Of a stretch of 64,000 nt of DNA, positions 1 to 9,987 are shown piece after piece. Positions within the stretch are counted from its first letter, which is position 1; each line of letters starts with the position of its first letter. Position numbers and translations under genes: made by a program. The stretch comes from an uncultured Cellulomonas sp. (GTDB lineage: Bacteria > Actinomycetota > Actinomycetes > Actinomycetales > Cellulomonadaceae). Where the stretch lies: positions 124,001 to 188,000 of the forward strand of contig NZ_CANLTL010000009.1 in the NCBI RefSeq assembly GCF_947494015.1. Reading direction: 5' to 3'. The notes under the pieces are model-generated. The model saw only the letters and a program-made list of their open reading frames with translations, ran no database searches and had not been told where the DNA came from.

Positions 1-738
1 CGCGGGGACGCCGTCCAGGTACTTGCCGGTCAGCATGCCCTGCGCGAGGGGGGAGAACACGACCGCTCCCATCCCGGCGTCGTCGACCACGTCGAGCAAC
101 GACCGCCCACCGGCGTCGGCGTCCGGCCGCTCGATCCACCGGTTGAGCATCGAATACGAGGGCTGGTGCAGGGTGAGCGGCAGGCCGAGGTCGGCCGCCA
201 CCGCCAGCGCCTGCACGGTGCGGCGCGCGGAGTAGGACGAGATGCCGGCGTGCAGCGCGCGGCCGGAGTCGACCGCCGTCCGCAGTGCGCCGAGCGTCTC
301 CTCGAGCGGCGTCGTGGGGTCGTACCGGTGGCTGTAGACGACGTCGACGTGGTCGAGGCCGAGCCGGCCGAGCGACTGGTCCAGGGAGGCCAGCAGGTGC
401 TTGCGCGAGCCGCCGCTCCCGTAGGGGCCGGGCCACATGTCGTACCCGGCCTTGGTCGAGATCACGAGCTCGTGGCGGTACGGCGCGAGCTCGCGGGCCA
501 GCAGCCGGCCGACGCCCTCCTCGGCCGCCCCGGGGGGTGGTCCGTAGTTGTTGGCCAGGTCCAGGTGCGTGATCCCGCGGTCGAACGCGTGCAGCACGAT
601 CTCACGCTGGCGCGCCACCGGATCGCGGGTGCCGAAGTTCTGCCACAGGCCGAGCGAGACGGCGGGCAGGTCCAGACCGGAGCGACCAGCCCGGCGCAGG
701 GGGAGCGAGCCGTGGCGCTGAGGGTCGGCGAGGTGCAT
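1..738 (-). CDS. Aldo/keto reductase, MgrA/YghZ-like (3' end outside window)
   Basis: NADPH-dependent aldo/keto reductase; the closest match I recognise is the L-glyceraldehyde-3-phosphate/methylglyoxal reductase group. 246 codons are present and the C-terminus is cut off by the window start. The translation has the TIM-barrel opening with GLWQNFG, the active-site region THLDLANNYGPPPGAAEE (catalytic Asp and Tyr), STKAGYDMWPGPYG, LDHVDVVYSHRYDP and LTLHQPSYSMLNRW. The ATG at 738 begins MHLADPQRHGS. A TAGCGT hexamer (746-751, minus strand) lies 7 nt before it, so the mRNA is probably leaderless. It is divergent from the small DUF5302 gene. The exact substrate cannot be told from sequence. Confidence 0.9.
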   Translation of the reverse strand, partial: MHLADPQRHGSLPLRRAGRSGLDLPAVSLGLWQNFGTRDPVARQREIVLHAFDRGITHLDLANNYGPPPGAAEEGVGRLLARELAPYRHELVISTKAGYDMWPGPYGSGGSRKHLLASLDQSLGRLGLDHVDVVYSHRYDPTTPLEETLGALRTAVDSGRALHAGISSYSARRTVQALAVAADLGLPLTLHQPSYSMLNRWIERPDADAGGRSLLDVVDDAGMGAVVFSPLAQGMLTGKYLDGVPA

Positions 739-745
739 GCGCGGC

Positions 746-751
746 ACGCTA
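746..751 (-). promoter_or_regulatory. -10 box of a probable leaderless promoter for the aldo/keto reductase
   Basis: TAGCGT on the minus strand fits the actinobacterial TAnnnT pattern and ends 7 nt before the ATG at 738. Transcription would start at or next to the start codon. No convincing -35 is visible. Confidence 0.5.
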
Positions 752-776
752 CGCCGCGCTCCGCGCGAGCGGCGCC

Positions 777-782
777 TACCCT
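777..782 (+). promoter_or_regulatory. Candidate -10 box for the DUF5302 gene
   Basis: TACCCT about 47 nt before the GTG start gives a short leader that includes the ribosome-binding site CCAGGAGG. It is back to back with the reverse-strand promoter at 746-751. Confidence 0.35.
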
Positions 783-829
783 GGGCCCAGCGCCGGACCC
801 GGCGCGCATCAGTCCGCCAGGAGGCACGC

Positions 830-1090
830 GTGACGACGAAGGACGCAGACGCACCGACGCCCGCCGCGGGGAGTCCGGCCGGGCAGGACGACGCGGCGGG
901 GAGCCCCACCGGGCAGGACGACGCCCCAGGCCGCGAGGACGCCAAGGCCCGGTTCCGCGAGGCGCTGGACCGCAAGAAGGCGGCCAGCCACCGGTCGGCG
1001 CAGGGATCGGGCAACACCGGCTCGGTGCACGGGTCGGAGACCACCGGCCCGGCCCAGCGGACGTTCCGCCGCCGGTCCGGCTCCGCCTGA
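830..1090 (+). CDS. Small DUF5302-like protein
   Basis: An 86-residue hydrophilic protein. The middle reads REDAKARFREALDRKKA and the C-terminus is a basic FRRRSGS segment after a glycine/serine-rich stretch. This pattern resembles the DUF5302 family of small actinobacterial proteins, whose function is unknown. The N-terminus holds an imperfect repeat around SPAGQDDA and SPTGQDDA. The GTG start is supported by AGGAGG about 7 nt upstream; larger overlapping frames lack such a site. There is no signal peptide or membrane segment. The family call rests on recognition of the central motif only. Confidence 0.65.
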   Translation: MTTKDADAPTPAAGSPAGQDDAAGSPTGQDDAPGREDAKARFREALDRKKAASHRSAQGSGNTGSVHGSETTGPAQRTFRRRSGSA

Positions 1091-1181
1091 CCGGCGCGAG
1101 GCGCGGGCGCGCGGGCTCCGCCTGACCGGCCCGAGGCGCGGGCGGTCAGGCCGCCCCCGCCGACGGTCGCCGAGCCGTCGG

Positions 1182-2381
1182 TCAGGACAGGACGCGCAGC
1201 CGGACCGTCTGCGGCATCCGGGCGAGCGCGTCGACCGCGTCCGCGGCGATGTCGGAGTTCACGTCGGTGACCACGTAGCCGATGTCGCCCCGCGTGCCCA
1301 GCACCTGGCCCTCGATGTTGACCCCGTGCTCGGCGAGCACCGCGTTGACCGCCGCGAGCACGCCGGGGGTGTTGCGGTGCAGGTGGGCGATGCGCTGGAT
1401 GCCGGTGCCCTGGTCGAGCGCCAGGTTGGGCAGGTTGACGCTGAGCGTCGTGGTGCCGGTGCCCAGGTAGTCCCGCAGCTTGTTCGACACGAACTGGCCG
1501 ATCGCCTCCTGTGCCTCCTCGGTCGAGCCGCCGGTGTGCGGGGTGAGGATGACGTTCGGGAGGCCTCGCAGCTCCGACTCGAAGGCGTCCCCGCGCCGCT
1601 TGGGCTCGACCGGGAAGACGTCGACTGCCGCGCCGGCCACGTGGCCGGACAGCACCGCGTCGCGCAGCGCGGCGTAGTCCACGACGAAGCCGCGGGACAG
1701 GTTGAGGAAGATGGCTCCGCGCTTCATGCCGGCGAACTGGTCGGCCCCGAACAGCCCCGCGTTGCCGCTGCGGCCGTCCACGTGCAGCGTGACGACGTCG
1801 GCGGCCTCGAGCAGCTCGTCCAGGCTGTCCATCCGTCGGGCGTTGCCCAGCGCGAGCTTCTCCGCGGTGTCGTAGAAGACCACCGACATGCCGAGGTTCT
1901 CGGCGAGCACCGACAGCTGGGTGCCGATGTTGCCGTAGCCGACGATGCCCAGCGTGCGGCCGCGCACCTCGTGCGCGCCGGTGGCGGACTTCTCCCAGAC
2001 GCCGTCGTGCATCGCGCGGTCGAGGACCGTCAGGCGCCGGGTGAGGGCGATGATCTCGGCCAGCGCGATCTCCACGACCGACCGGGTGTTGGAGAACGGC
2101 GCGTTGAACACGGCCACCCCGTGCGCCGCGGCCGCCCCCAGGTCGATCTGGTTGGTGCCGATGCAGTAGGCGCCGACGGCGAGCAGGTCGGGGGCGTGGG
2201 CCACCACCTTGTCGGTCACCTGGGTCTTGGAGCGGATGCCCAGCAGGTGGACGCCGTCGAGCGCCTCGACCAGCTCGTCCTCGTCCAGGGCTCCGGTGCG
2301 GGTGCTCACCTCGATGCCCTGGGCCGCCAGGATCGACCCGGCCAGTGGATGGAGGTTCTCGAGCAGGAGGGCGCGCAGCAC
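1182..2381 (-). CDS. serA: D-3-phosphoglycerate dehydrogenase
   Basis: Catalyses NAD-dependent oxidation of 3-phosphoglycerate, the first step of serine synthesis. About 399 residues. Visible features are RGVHLLGIRSKTQVT-like substrate-binding sequence, the Rossmann motif GIVGYGNIG, LFLNLSRGFVVD, the catalytic-His segment LTPHTGGSTEEAQ, and a C-terminal ACT domain (NTPGVLAAVNAVLAEHGVNIEGQ) ending VRLRVLS. The ACT domain usually mediates serine feedback. The start is uncertain. I chose GTG 2381, giving VLRALLLENLHPLAG, because homologues begin there; an upstream TTG at 2417 in the same frame is possible. The 44-codon longer frame is unlikely. It lies downstream of helR on the same strand, 293 bp away, so it probably has its own promoter. 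Confidence 0.93.
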   Translation of the reverse strand: MLRALLLENLHPLAGSILAAQGIEVSTRTGALDEDELVEALDGVHLLGIRSKTQVTDKVVAHAPDLLAVGAYCIGTNQIDLGAAAAHGVAVFNAPFSNTRSVVEIALAEIIALTRRLTVLDRAMHDGVWEKSATGAHEVRGRTLGIVGYGNIGTQLSVLAENLGMSVVFYDTAEKLALGNARRMDSLDELLEAADVVTLHVDGRSGNAGLFGADQFAGMKRGAIFLNLSRGFVVDYAALRDAVLSGHVAGAAVDVFPVEPKRRGDAFESELRGLPNVILTPHTGGSTEEAQEAIGQFVSNKLRDYLGTGTTTLSVNLPNLALDQGTGIQRIAHLHRNTPGVLAAVNAVLAEHGVNIEGQVLGTRGDIGYVVTDVNSDIAADAVDALARMPQTVRLRVLS

Positions 2382-2674
2382 CCGCCTATGGTGCGCCGTG
2401 TCCGCGGTTCGGACCAAAGCGGTCCCGCCACTCGGACGCCCGCCGCTGGGCGAGGTGGCCGGTGGCAGGGGTCCGACGACCCCTCGGGTGCTCGGGCTCG
2501 ACCCGGCCGGGCACGCGCCGCACACCGGCCCCGCCCCACCCGCGCCCCCTGCCGTCCCGTGCCCGGCCCGGCCCGCCCCGCCTGCCCCGCCCCGCCTGCC
2601 CCGCCTGCCCCGCGCCGGCCTACCGCCCGCGTCGGCCTACCGCCCGCGTCGGCCTACCGCCCGCCGTACGCGGC
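2382..2674. other. helR-serA intergenic region, low complexity
   Basis: 293 bp without a credible gene. The part next to helR is a run of CCTGCCCCGC-like cytosine-rich units followed by three tandem 17-mers (2614-2664). The part next to serA should contain the serA promoter, but no clear -10/-35 pair is visible. Confidence 0.5.
2614..2664. repeat. Three tandem copies of a 17-bp unit
   Basis: The unit is GTCGGCCTACCGCCCGC, with T to C at position 2 in the first copy (2614-2630, 2631-2647, 2648-2664). It starts 10 bp beyond the helR stop codon. No inverted repeat is formed inside the unit, so it is not an obvious terminator. Confidence 0.85.
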
Positions 2675-4942
2675 TCAGGCGGGGTCGGACCATCCCACCG
2701 GCAGTGGCCGGTGGTGCACGACCCGCAGCTGCCGGGTGGGCCGGGTCATCGCGACGTACAGGTCGCCGGCGCTGGCGGCGAGCACGTCGGCCGGCTCGGC
2801 GAGCACGACGACGTCGAACTCCAGGCCCTTGGCCTCGCGCGGCGTGAGCACCACGAGCGGGGCGTCGAGCGCCGACGTCCCCGCCCCGAGCGCGGCCGCC
2901 AGACCCGACTGCCCGGCGGCCGCGCGCACCGCGGCCACCAGCCCCTCGGGGGCGACCACGGCGACCCGGCCGCCGTCCGCGACGTCGTCGACCCGGCCGA
3001 GTGCGGTGGCGGCCTCCCGCACGACGATGGCCACCAGCGCGTCGGCGGACGCGACCTCGTGGACGACCAGTGCGTCGGGCACCTCGCGGGCCGACCGCAG
3101 CGCGCTGACCGGCAGGTCCGCCGCGCGGGCCACCCGCTGGGCGCCGTCCGCGACGGCGGCCGGTGTGCGGTAGTTGACCGTGAGCTCCGACAGGCGCCAC
3201 GTGCTGCGCAGCACGGGGTCGAGCATCGCGCGCCACGACCGCGCGCCGGCGCGGGCCGTGGTCTGCGCGACGTCGCCCACGATCGTCATCGAGCGGGTCG
3301 GCACCCGGCGCAGCAGCATCCGCCAGGCCATGGCGGACAGCTCCTGGGCCTCGTCGACGACCACGTGGCCGTAGGTCCAGGTGCGGTCGGCGGCGGCGCG
3401 CTCGGCCGTCGTGAGCCGCGGCCCGCTGCTCGCGAAGCGGTCGGCCAGCAGCTCGGCGGAGACCATCCCGGAGTTGCCGGACGACTGCAGCACCCGGCGC
3501 GCGTACTCGACCTCGGCGCTGCGGCGCTCGGCGTCCGCGCGCGCCTGGGCCCGCGCCGCCTGGTCGTCCTCGCCGAGCAGCTCGGCCGCCTCGTCCAGCA
3601 GCGGCACGTCGGCGGCGGTCCACGGCGAGCCCGGGTCGCGCCGCAGCAGCGCGCGGTCCCGGCGGGACAGCTCCGGGGCGGCGGCGGCCAGCCGGTGCGG
3701 CTTGGCGTACAGGTCCTCCACGAGACGCTGAGGGGTCAGCGGCATCCAGGCCAGGTTCAGCGCCACCCGGACGTCCCGGGTCGTGCGCAGCTCCTCGAGG
3801 ATCTCCCCCCGCTCGTCGGCCGGCACCGGATACCCGAGCTGCTCGACGTACTGGTCGGCCAGCCGCGCGAGCATCTCCCGGACGAACGTCACCCGGGCCG
3901 CGTTGTGCGGCCGGTGGTTGCGCCGGGCGCGGGCCATGGCGTCCTGGACGTCGCGGGGCGTGATCACCACCACCCGCCCCTCGACCTTGACCTCCTGGGC
4001 CTCGGCCGGCACGCGCTGCCGCTGCCGGACCGCCCGGGCCACCACACCGGCCATGACGGCCCGGCCCTTGACCTCGGCGACGGCCTCGTCCTCGGTCGCG
4101 GTCACCTCGACGCCGGGCAGCAGGTCGCCGATCGTCGTGGTGACGACGCCGGTCTCGCCGAGGGACGGCAGCACCTGGTCGATGTAGCGCAGGAACACCG
4201 CGCTCGGCCCGATCAGCAGCACACCGGAGCGCTCCAGCACGCGGCGGTGCGCGTACAGCAGGTATGCGGCGCGGTGCAGGGCGACGGCGGTCTTGCCGGT
4301 GCCCGGCCCGCCCTGCACGACCAGCGCCCCGGCGAGATCCGAGCGGATGATCGCGTCCTGCTCCGCCTGGATGGTGGCGACGATGTCGCCCATCCGGCCG
4401 GTGCGTCCCGCCGCGAGCGCGGCCAGCAGCGCGCCCTCGCCGGTCAGGCCGGACAGCGCCGCGTTCGCCTCGCCGTCGTCGTCCCCCCCGACGCCGAGCG
4501 CGGCGAGGTGCAGGACCTCGTCCTCGATGCCGGTGACCGACCGCCCGCGGGTCACCAGGTGGCGGCGGCGCACGACGTCGTCGCGGTGGGCGGCGGTCGC
4601 GCGGTAGAACGCCTGCGCCGCCGGGGCGCGCCAGTCGGTGAGCATGGTGGTCTGCTGCTCGTCGGTGAGGCCGATGCGCCCGATGTACCGCTGGGTGCCG
4701 TCATCCAGGTCGAGCCGGCCGAACGCGAGGCGGTCCTCCACGGCCTCGAGCTGGGCGACCCGGTCCTCGTAGAGGGTCGCGAACGCGTCGCGCTCGCTGC
4801 GGTTCTGCGGTGAGCCGGACGGGCCCTCCAGGCGCACCTCGCGCAGCCGCTCGCGCTGGTGCGCGCGCAGGGCGTCGAGCCGCGCGTACAGCGCGTCGAC
4901 CCGGTCCTGCTCGCCCCGCAGCTCGGCCTCGTGGCCTGCCAT
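2675..4942 (-). CDS. helR: RNA polymerase recycling motor ATPase HelR (HelD family)
   Basis: A 755-residue superfamily-1 (UvrD-like) ATPase of the actinobacterial HelD/HelR class. These bind stalled RNA polymerase, clear nucleic acid and, in relatives, protect against rifamycins. Residues 1-75 are a charged helical hairpin typical of the N-terminal arm. A QAEQDAII motif precedes Walker A GGPGTGKT (211-218). Walker B is VVDEAQELSAMAWR, followed by IVGDVAQTTARAG, the NYRTP motif and the C-terminal PREAKGLEFDVVVL and YVAMTRPTRQL motifs. The ATG at 4942 is preceded by GGAGG at 8 nt. A 150-codon longer frame without that signal was rejected. It is divergent from the signalling operon at 5118. Confidence 0.93.
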   Translation of the reverse strand: MAGHEAELRGEQDRVDALYARLDALRAHQRERLREVRLEGPSGSPQNRSERDAFATLYEDRVAQLEAVEDRLAFGRLDLDDGTQRYIGRIGLTDEQQTTMLTDWRAPAAQAFYRATAAHRDDVVRRRHLVTRGRSVTGIEDEVLHLAALGVGGDDDGEANAALSGLTGEGALLAALAAGRTGRMGDIVATIQAEQDAIIRSDLAGALVVQGGPGTGKTAVALHRAAYLLYAHRRVLERSGVLLIGPSAVFLRYIDQVLPSLGETGVVTTTIGDLLPGVEVTATEDEAVAEVKGRAVMAGVVARAVRQRQRVPAEAQEVKVEGRVVVITPRDVQDAMARARRNHRPHNAARVTFVREMLARLADQYVEQLGYPVPADERGEILEELRTTRDVRVALNLAWMPLTPQRLVEDLYAKPHRLAAAAPELSRRDRALLRRDPGSPWTAADVPLLDEAAELLGEDDQAARAQARADAERRSAEVEYARRVLQSSGNSGMVSAELLADRFASSGPRLTTAERAAADRTWTYGHVVVDEAQELSAMAWRMLLRRVPTRSMTIVGDVAQTTARAGARSWRAMLDPVLRSTWRLSELTVNYRTPAAVADGAQRVARAADLPVSALRSAREVPDALVVHEVASADALVAIVVREAATALGRVDDVADGGRVAVVAPEGLVAAVRAAAGQSGLAAALGAGTSALDAPLVVLTPREAKGLEFDVVVLAEPADVLAASAGDLYVAMTRPTRQLRVVHHRPLPVGWSDPA

Positions 4943-5005
4943 CGTCCCGCCCTCCGGTGCCGGCACCCGGCCCGAGGACCGACCGCCCGGGAAAGGCGGC
5001 CGTCC

Positions 5006-5033
5006 ATTATCCGCCAGCACGGCACCACGTCCA
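5006..5033 (-). promoter_or_regulatory. Candidate helR promoter
   Basis: On the minus strand TGGACG (5033-5028) and GATAAT (5011-5006) are separated by 16 nt. This is one of the few AT-rich spots in the region. It predicts a leader of about 55 nt. The leader contains the 12-bp palindrome GGTGCCGGCACC. No rifamycin-associated element is evident. Confidence 0.4.
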
Positions 5034-5081
5034 TCCGGCGTCCGCGTGTCGACCCGGGACCGTGCGTCGCCGCGTCGCCCG

Positions 5082-5087
5082 TATGCT
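5082..5087 (+). promoter_or_regulatory. Candidate -10 box for the signalling operon
   Basis: TATGCT 30 nt before the GTG at 5118 predicts a leader of about 24 nt containing GAGAGGGCGG as ribosome-binding site. No clear -35. Confidence 0.4.
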
Positions 5088-5117
5088 CCGACCCGGGGAC
5101 CGGACGAGAGGGCGGGC

Positions 5118-6274
5118 GTGAGCAGCAGCGTGACGGGGGGTGCCCCGATCCGCGTCCTGCTCGTCGAGGACGACGAGGGCGACGCGGTGCTCGTCGAGGA
5201 GCTGTTCCACGACGCCGGGATGGCGGTCGACCTCGTGCACGTCCGGTCCGTCGACGCGGCCCTCGGCGCGCTGGACGCCGACTGCGTGCTGCTCGACCTG
5301 GGCCTGCCCGACGCCGTCGGCCTGGACGCGCTCGAGCGACTGCTGGCCGCGGGCGCCCCGGCCGTCGTGGTGCTGACCGGGCTCAGCGGCACGGACCTGG
5401 GGCTGCAGGCGCTGGCCGCCGGCGCCCAGGACTACCTCGTCAAGGGCGAGGCCGACGCCGGCATGCTCGGCCGGTCCGTGCGCTACGCCGTCCAGCGCAG
5501 GCGGTCGGAGGCCACCGAGCGCGAGCTCTACCGCAGCCAGGTCCGCGCGGAGGAGACCGCGCGTCTGGAGCGCGCCCTGCTGCCCACGCCCGCGGTCATC
5601 GACCCGCGGCTGGAGGTGGGGGTGGGGTACCGCGCGGGGCGCCACGGCCTGCTCGGCGGGGACTTCTACGACGTCGTCGAGCGTCCGGACGGGTCGGTGC
5701 TGGCGATCGTCGGCGACGTGTGCGGCCACGGTCCCGACGCCGCCGCCCTGGGCGCCACGCTGCGCACCGCGTGGCGCACCCTGGTGCTGGCCGGCACCGA
5801 GACCGCCGCCGTCCTGCCGCTCGTGGAGCGCGTGCTGGCCGCCGAACGGTGGGCCGAGGAGATCTTCACGACCGCCGGCATGGTCGAGCTCGCACCGGAC
5901 CGGCGCGGGGCCGACCTGTACAACGCCGGGCACCCGTCCCCCCTGCTGCTCGGGCCGCCGAGCCGGCTGGTGCCGCCCGACCAGCGCGGTCGCGCCATCG
6001 GCGTCCCGGTGCCCGGCGCCTGGCAGCCGCAGCACCTGGACCTCGGCCCGCGGTGGCGGCTGATGATGTACACCGACGGGATCATCGAGGCGACGATCGC
6101 CGGCGCCCGCGAGCGGATCGGCAAGTCGGGGCTGGTGGAGCTGGTCGACGCGGCCCTGGCCGAGGGCACGCCCTGCCTCGTCGAGGACGTCATCGCGCAG
6201 GTGCGCCGGCGCCACGGCGGCCAGCTCGCCGACGACGCCGCGGCCGTCGTGCTGGGCTGGGACGAGGACCGCCC

Positions 6275-6278
<4 letters not shown>
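5118..6278 (+). CDS. Response regulator with PP2C-type (RsbU/SpoIIE) phosphatase output
   Basis: 386 residues. Residues 10-130 form a receiver domain (VLLVEDDEGD acidic pocket, phospho-acceptor D60 in LLDLGLPDA, conserved Lys in DYLVKGEAD). A helical linker leads to a PP2C-family serine phosphatase domain from about 160 to 385 with GGDFYDV, GDVCGHGPDAA, YTDGIIEA and DDAAAVVL metal-binding motifs. Proteins of this build usually dephosphorylate an anti-sigma-factor antagonist in partner-switching pathways. The input is presumably the histidine kinase encoded next, with which it shares a GTGA overlap. No anti-sigma or STAS gene is nearby, so the target is unknown. Confidence 0.9.
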
Positions 6279-7924
<1,646 letters not shown>

Positions 7925-7934
7925 GAGGACCTCC

Positions 7935-8375
7935 ATGCCCGGCACACCCAAGGTGATCGACGTCCTGCTCGTGGAGGACGACCCCGGCGACGTCCTGATG
8001 ACCCGGGAGGCGTTCGAGGACAACAAGGTGGCGAACCGGCTCGCCGTCGTCAGCGACGGGGTCAGCGCGATGGAGTACCTGCGCAAGGAGGGGCCGTACG
8101 CCGACGCGCCCACCCCGGACCTCGTCCTGCTCGACCTCAACCTGCCGCGGATGGACGGCCGCGAGGTGCTCGCCGCGCTCAAGGAGGACGACGAGCTGCG
8201 CCGGATCCCGGTCGTGGTCCTGACCACGTCCGAGTCCGAGGAGGACGTCCTGCGCAGCTACTCGCTGCACGCCAACGCCTACGTCACCAAGCCGGTCGAC
8301 TTCGACCGGTTCATCGACGTGGTGCGCCAGATCGACGAGTTCTTCGTCTCCGTGGTGCGCCTGCCCGGTCGCTGA
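7935..8375 (+). CDS. Single-domain response regulator (Rcp1-like)
   Basis: 146 residues, a receiver domain only. The acidic pocket is [10 protein letters not shown], the phospho-acceptor is D67 in [11 protein letters not shown], the switch Thr lies in [10 protein letters not shown] and the conserved Lys in [10 protein letters not shown]. The long [27 protein letters not shown]-type stretch and the final FFVSVVRLP helix resemble regulators paired with phytochrome-type kinases. With no output domain it probably acts as a phosphate shuttle or by protein contact. AGAGGA lies 7 nt before the ATG, and the gene is the last of the three-gene operon. Confidence 0.93.
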   Translation: MPGTPKVIDVLLVEDDPGDVLMTREAFEDNKVANRLAVVSDGVSAMEYLRKEGPYADAPTPDLVLLDLNLPRMDGREVLAALKEDDELRRIPVVVLTTSESEEDVLRSYSLHANAYVTKPVDFDRFIDVVRQIDEFFVSVVRLPGR

Positions 8376-8470
8376 GCCCCGCCCGCCCGGGAAGGATCGG
8401 GACCGCAGGCGCGTTGACGCAGGTGCCGGTGGTGCAAGCGCCGTCGGCAGCGAGCAGCGGAGAGGGAACG

Positions 8471-9415
8471 ATGCTGAACCCGAGCGAGATCTACGAGGTC
8501 GACCCGCAGGCGGCGAGCCGCCTCGCGGAGCTGTCGGCCCACCTGCCCGACGGCGGCCCCGTCCTGGTCCACGCGGTGCGCGGCTTCGTCGACGCCGGCA
8601 GCGCCGGCCAGCTGGCGGCCGACCACATCCGCGAGGAGCTGGACACCGTCCGGCTGGTGACGTTCGACGTCGACCAGCTGCTGGACTACCGGTCGCGCCG
8701 GCCGCTGATGACGTTCGACGCCACCACGTGGAGCGAGTACGCCGAGCCCGAGCTCGGCGTGGACCTGGTCACCGACGCCGACGGCGTCCCGTTCCTGCTG
8801 CTGCACGGCGTCGAGCCCGACGTCCAGTGGGAGCGGTACGCGGCCGCGGTGCGCCAGCTCGTCGAGCGCTTCGACGTGCCGCTGACCATCGGCATCCACG
8901 GGATCCCGATGGGGGTGCCGCACACCCGGCCGCTGTCCGCCACGGCGCACGCGACCCGGCCCGAGCTGGTCGCCGACCACACCGCGTGGTTCGGCACGGT
9001 GCAGGTCCCGGCCAGCGCCAGCTCGCTGCTCGAGTACCGGCTGGGCCAGTCGGGTCACGACGCGATGGGTTTCGCGGTGCACGTCCCGCACTACCTGGCC
9101 CAGTCGCCGTTCCCGGTCGCCAGCCAGACCGCGCTGCGCAGCGTCGAGCGCTCCACCGGCCTGGACCTGCGGGTCGCCGCCCTCGAGGCGGCCGTCCGGG
9201 AGGCGAACGAGGAGATCGACCGGCAGGTCGAGGCGTCCGCCGAGGTGGCCGCCGTCGTGCACGCGCTCGAGGAGCAGTACGACAGCTTCACCCGGTCCAT
9301 CGGTCGCACGAGCCTGCTCGCGGACACCGCCGAGATCCCGACCGCCGACGAGCTCGGCGACGAGTTCGAGCGGTTCCTCGCCTCGCAGCAGCGCGGCGAC
9401 GGCCCCGGGCTGTAG
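8471..9415 (+). CDS. PAC2 family protein
   Basis: 314 residues matching the PAC2 (proteasome assembly chaperone 2-like) family that is widespread in actinobacteria. Seen: [18 protein letters not shown] near the N-terminus, a central [11 protein letters not shown] loop, [15 protein letters not shown], and a C-terminal helical tail with a probable coiled coil ([17 protein letters not shown]). The bacterial function is not established. The family fold is that of a purine-nucleoside-phosphorylase-like sheet. The start ATG 8471 follows GGAGAGGGA. It is monocistronic as far as can be seen, with cspA 292 bp downstream. No proteasome genes are in the window. Confidence 0.88.
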   Translation: MLNPSEIYEVDPQAASRLAELSAHLPDGGPVLVHAVRGFVDAGSAGQLAADHIREELDTVRLVTFDVDQLLDYRSRRPLMTFDATTWSEYAEPELGVDLVTDADGVPFLLLHGVEPDVQWERYAAAVRQLVERFDVPLTIGIHGIPMGVPHTRPLSATAHATRPELVADHTAWFGTVQVPASASSLLEYRLGQSGHDAMGFAVHVPHYLAQSPFPVASQTALRSVERSTGLDLRVAALEAAVREANEEIDRQVEASAEVAAVVHALEEQYDSFTRSIGRTSLLADTAEIPTADELGDEFERFLASQQRGDGPGL

Positions 9416-9707
9416 CCGTCCGCCGGGGGCGCGGGGGCCCTCGTTCGGGGCCGTCGCGGCCGTGACCGAACCGTTGTGGCGGCGGTCCGCGGCGTCCACC
9501 GAAAGCGCGCCGCGGCCCGGCCCCTTGTGCCAGACTCGGCCGCGTTGCAGTGACGTACGGACGCTCGACCCGGCGCCGCGTCCCCCGGGGGGACGCGGTA
9601 CCCCAGCCCTGGCTGGTCCACCCGGTGAAGGACGTGTGCATCGCGGCACGGCGGCCGGGCAGCACAGGTCCGGTCACTCACCTCGGATGGACAGAAGGAC
9701 ACAGAAC
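9416..9707. other. PAC2-cspA intergenic region
   Basis: 292 bp with no supported gene. It should hold the cspA promoter and a leader, as is usual for cold-shock genes. CAGACT (9531-9536) is the nearest thing to a -10 box, but no hexamer pair is persuasive. Confidence 0.4.
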
Positions 9708-9911
9708 ATGGCACAGGGTGCTGTCAAGTGGTTCAACGCTGAGAAGGGCTACGGGTTCATCGCCCAGGACGGCGGCGGCGCGGACGTCTTCGTCCACTAC
9801 TCCGCCATCGAGACCCAGGGGTACCGCTCCCTCGAAGAGGGCCAGCGGGTCGAGTTCGACATCACCCAGGGACCCAAGGGCCCGCAGGCCGAGCAGGTCC
9901 GCCCGCTCTGA
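9708..9911 (+). CDS. cspA: Cold-shock protein (CspA family)
   Basis: A 67-residue OB-fold nucleic-acid chaperone that binds single-stranded RNA/DNA. Both RNP motifs are present: KGYGFIAQ (RNP1) and DVFVHYSAI (RNP2), after the invariant VKWFNAEKG. The length is the family norm. AGAAGGA lies 9 nt before the ATG. A perfect hairpin terminator follows the stop at once, so the transcript is monocistronic. Confidence 0.97.
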   Translation: MAQGAVKWFNAEKGYGFIAQDGGGADVFVHYSAIETQGYRSLEEGQRVEFDITQGPKGPQAEQVRPL

Positions 9912-9921
9912 CGCGTGACCT

Positions 9922-9959
9922 CCGCGAGGCCCTGTCCCGTCCGGGACGGGGCCTCGCGG
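9922..9959. terminator. Bidirectional hairpin terminator between cspA and the methyltransferase
   Basis: Two 18-nt arms (CCGCGAGGCCCTGTCCCG and its near-perfect complement, one G:U) with a 2-nt centre lie 10 nt after the cspA stop and 28 nt from the convergent gene's stop. No T tract, as is normal in high-GC actinobacteria. Confidence 0.85.
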
Positions 9960-9987
9960 CACGTGCGGGGTCGTCCGGCGGCGCCGG

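Noticed and set aside
1326-3173. Very long open frames on the plus strand opposite serA and helR
   Set aside because: They are antisense shadows caused by GC-rich third positions; the translations are low-complexity Arg/Gly/Val strings without motifs, and the opposite strand holds conserved enzymes.
4943-5117. Rifamycin-associated element upstream of helR
   Set aside because: I looked for the inverted-repeat element known upstream of rifamycin-induced genes in relatives; only a 12-bp GGTGCCGGCACC palindrome is present, which does not match.
4943-5392. A 150-residue N-terminal extension of HelR
   Set aside because: It runs through the divergent promoter region and is Ser/Arg-rich; the ATG at 4942 has a good ribosome-binding site and matches the family start.
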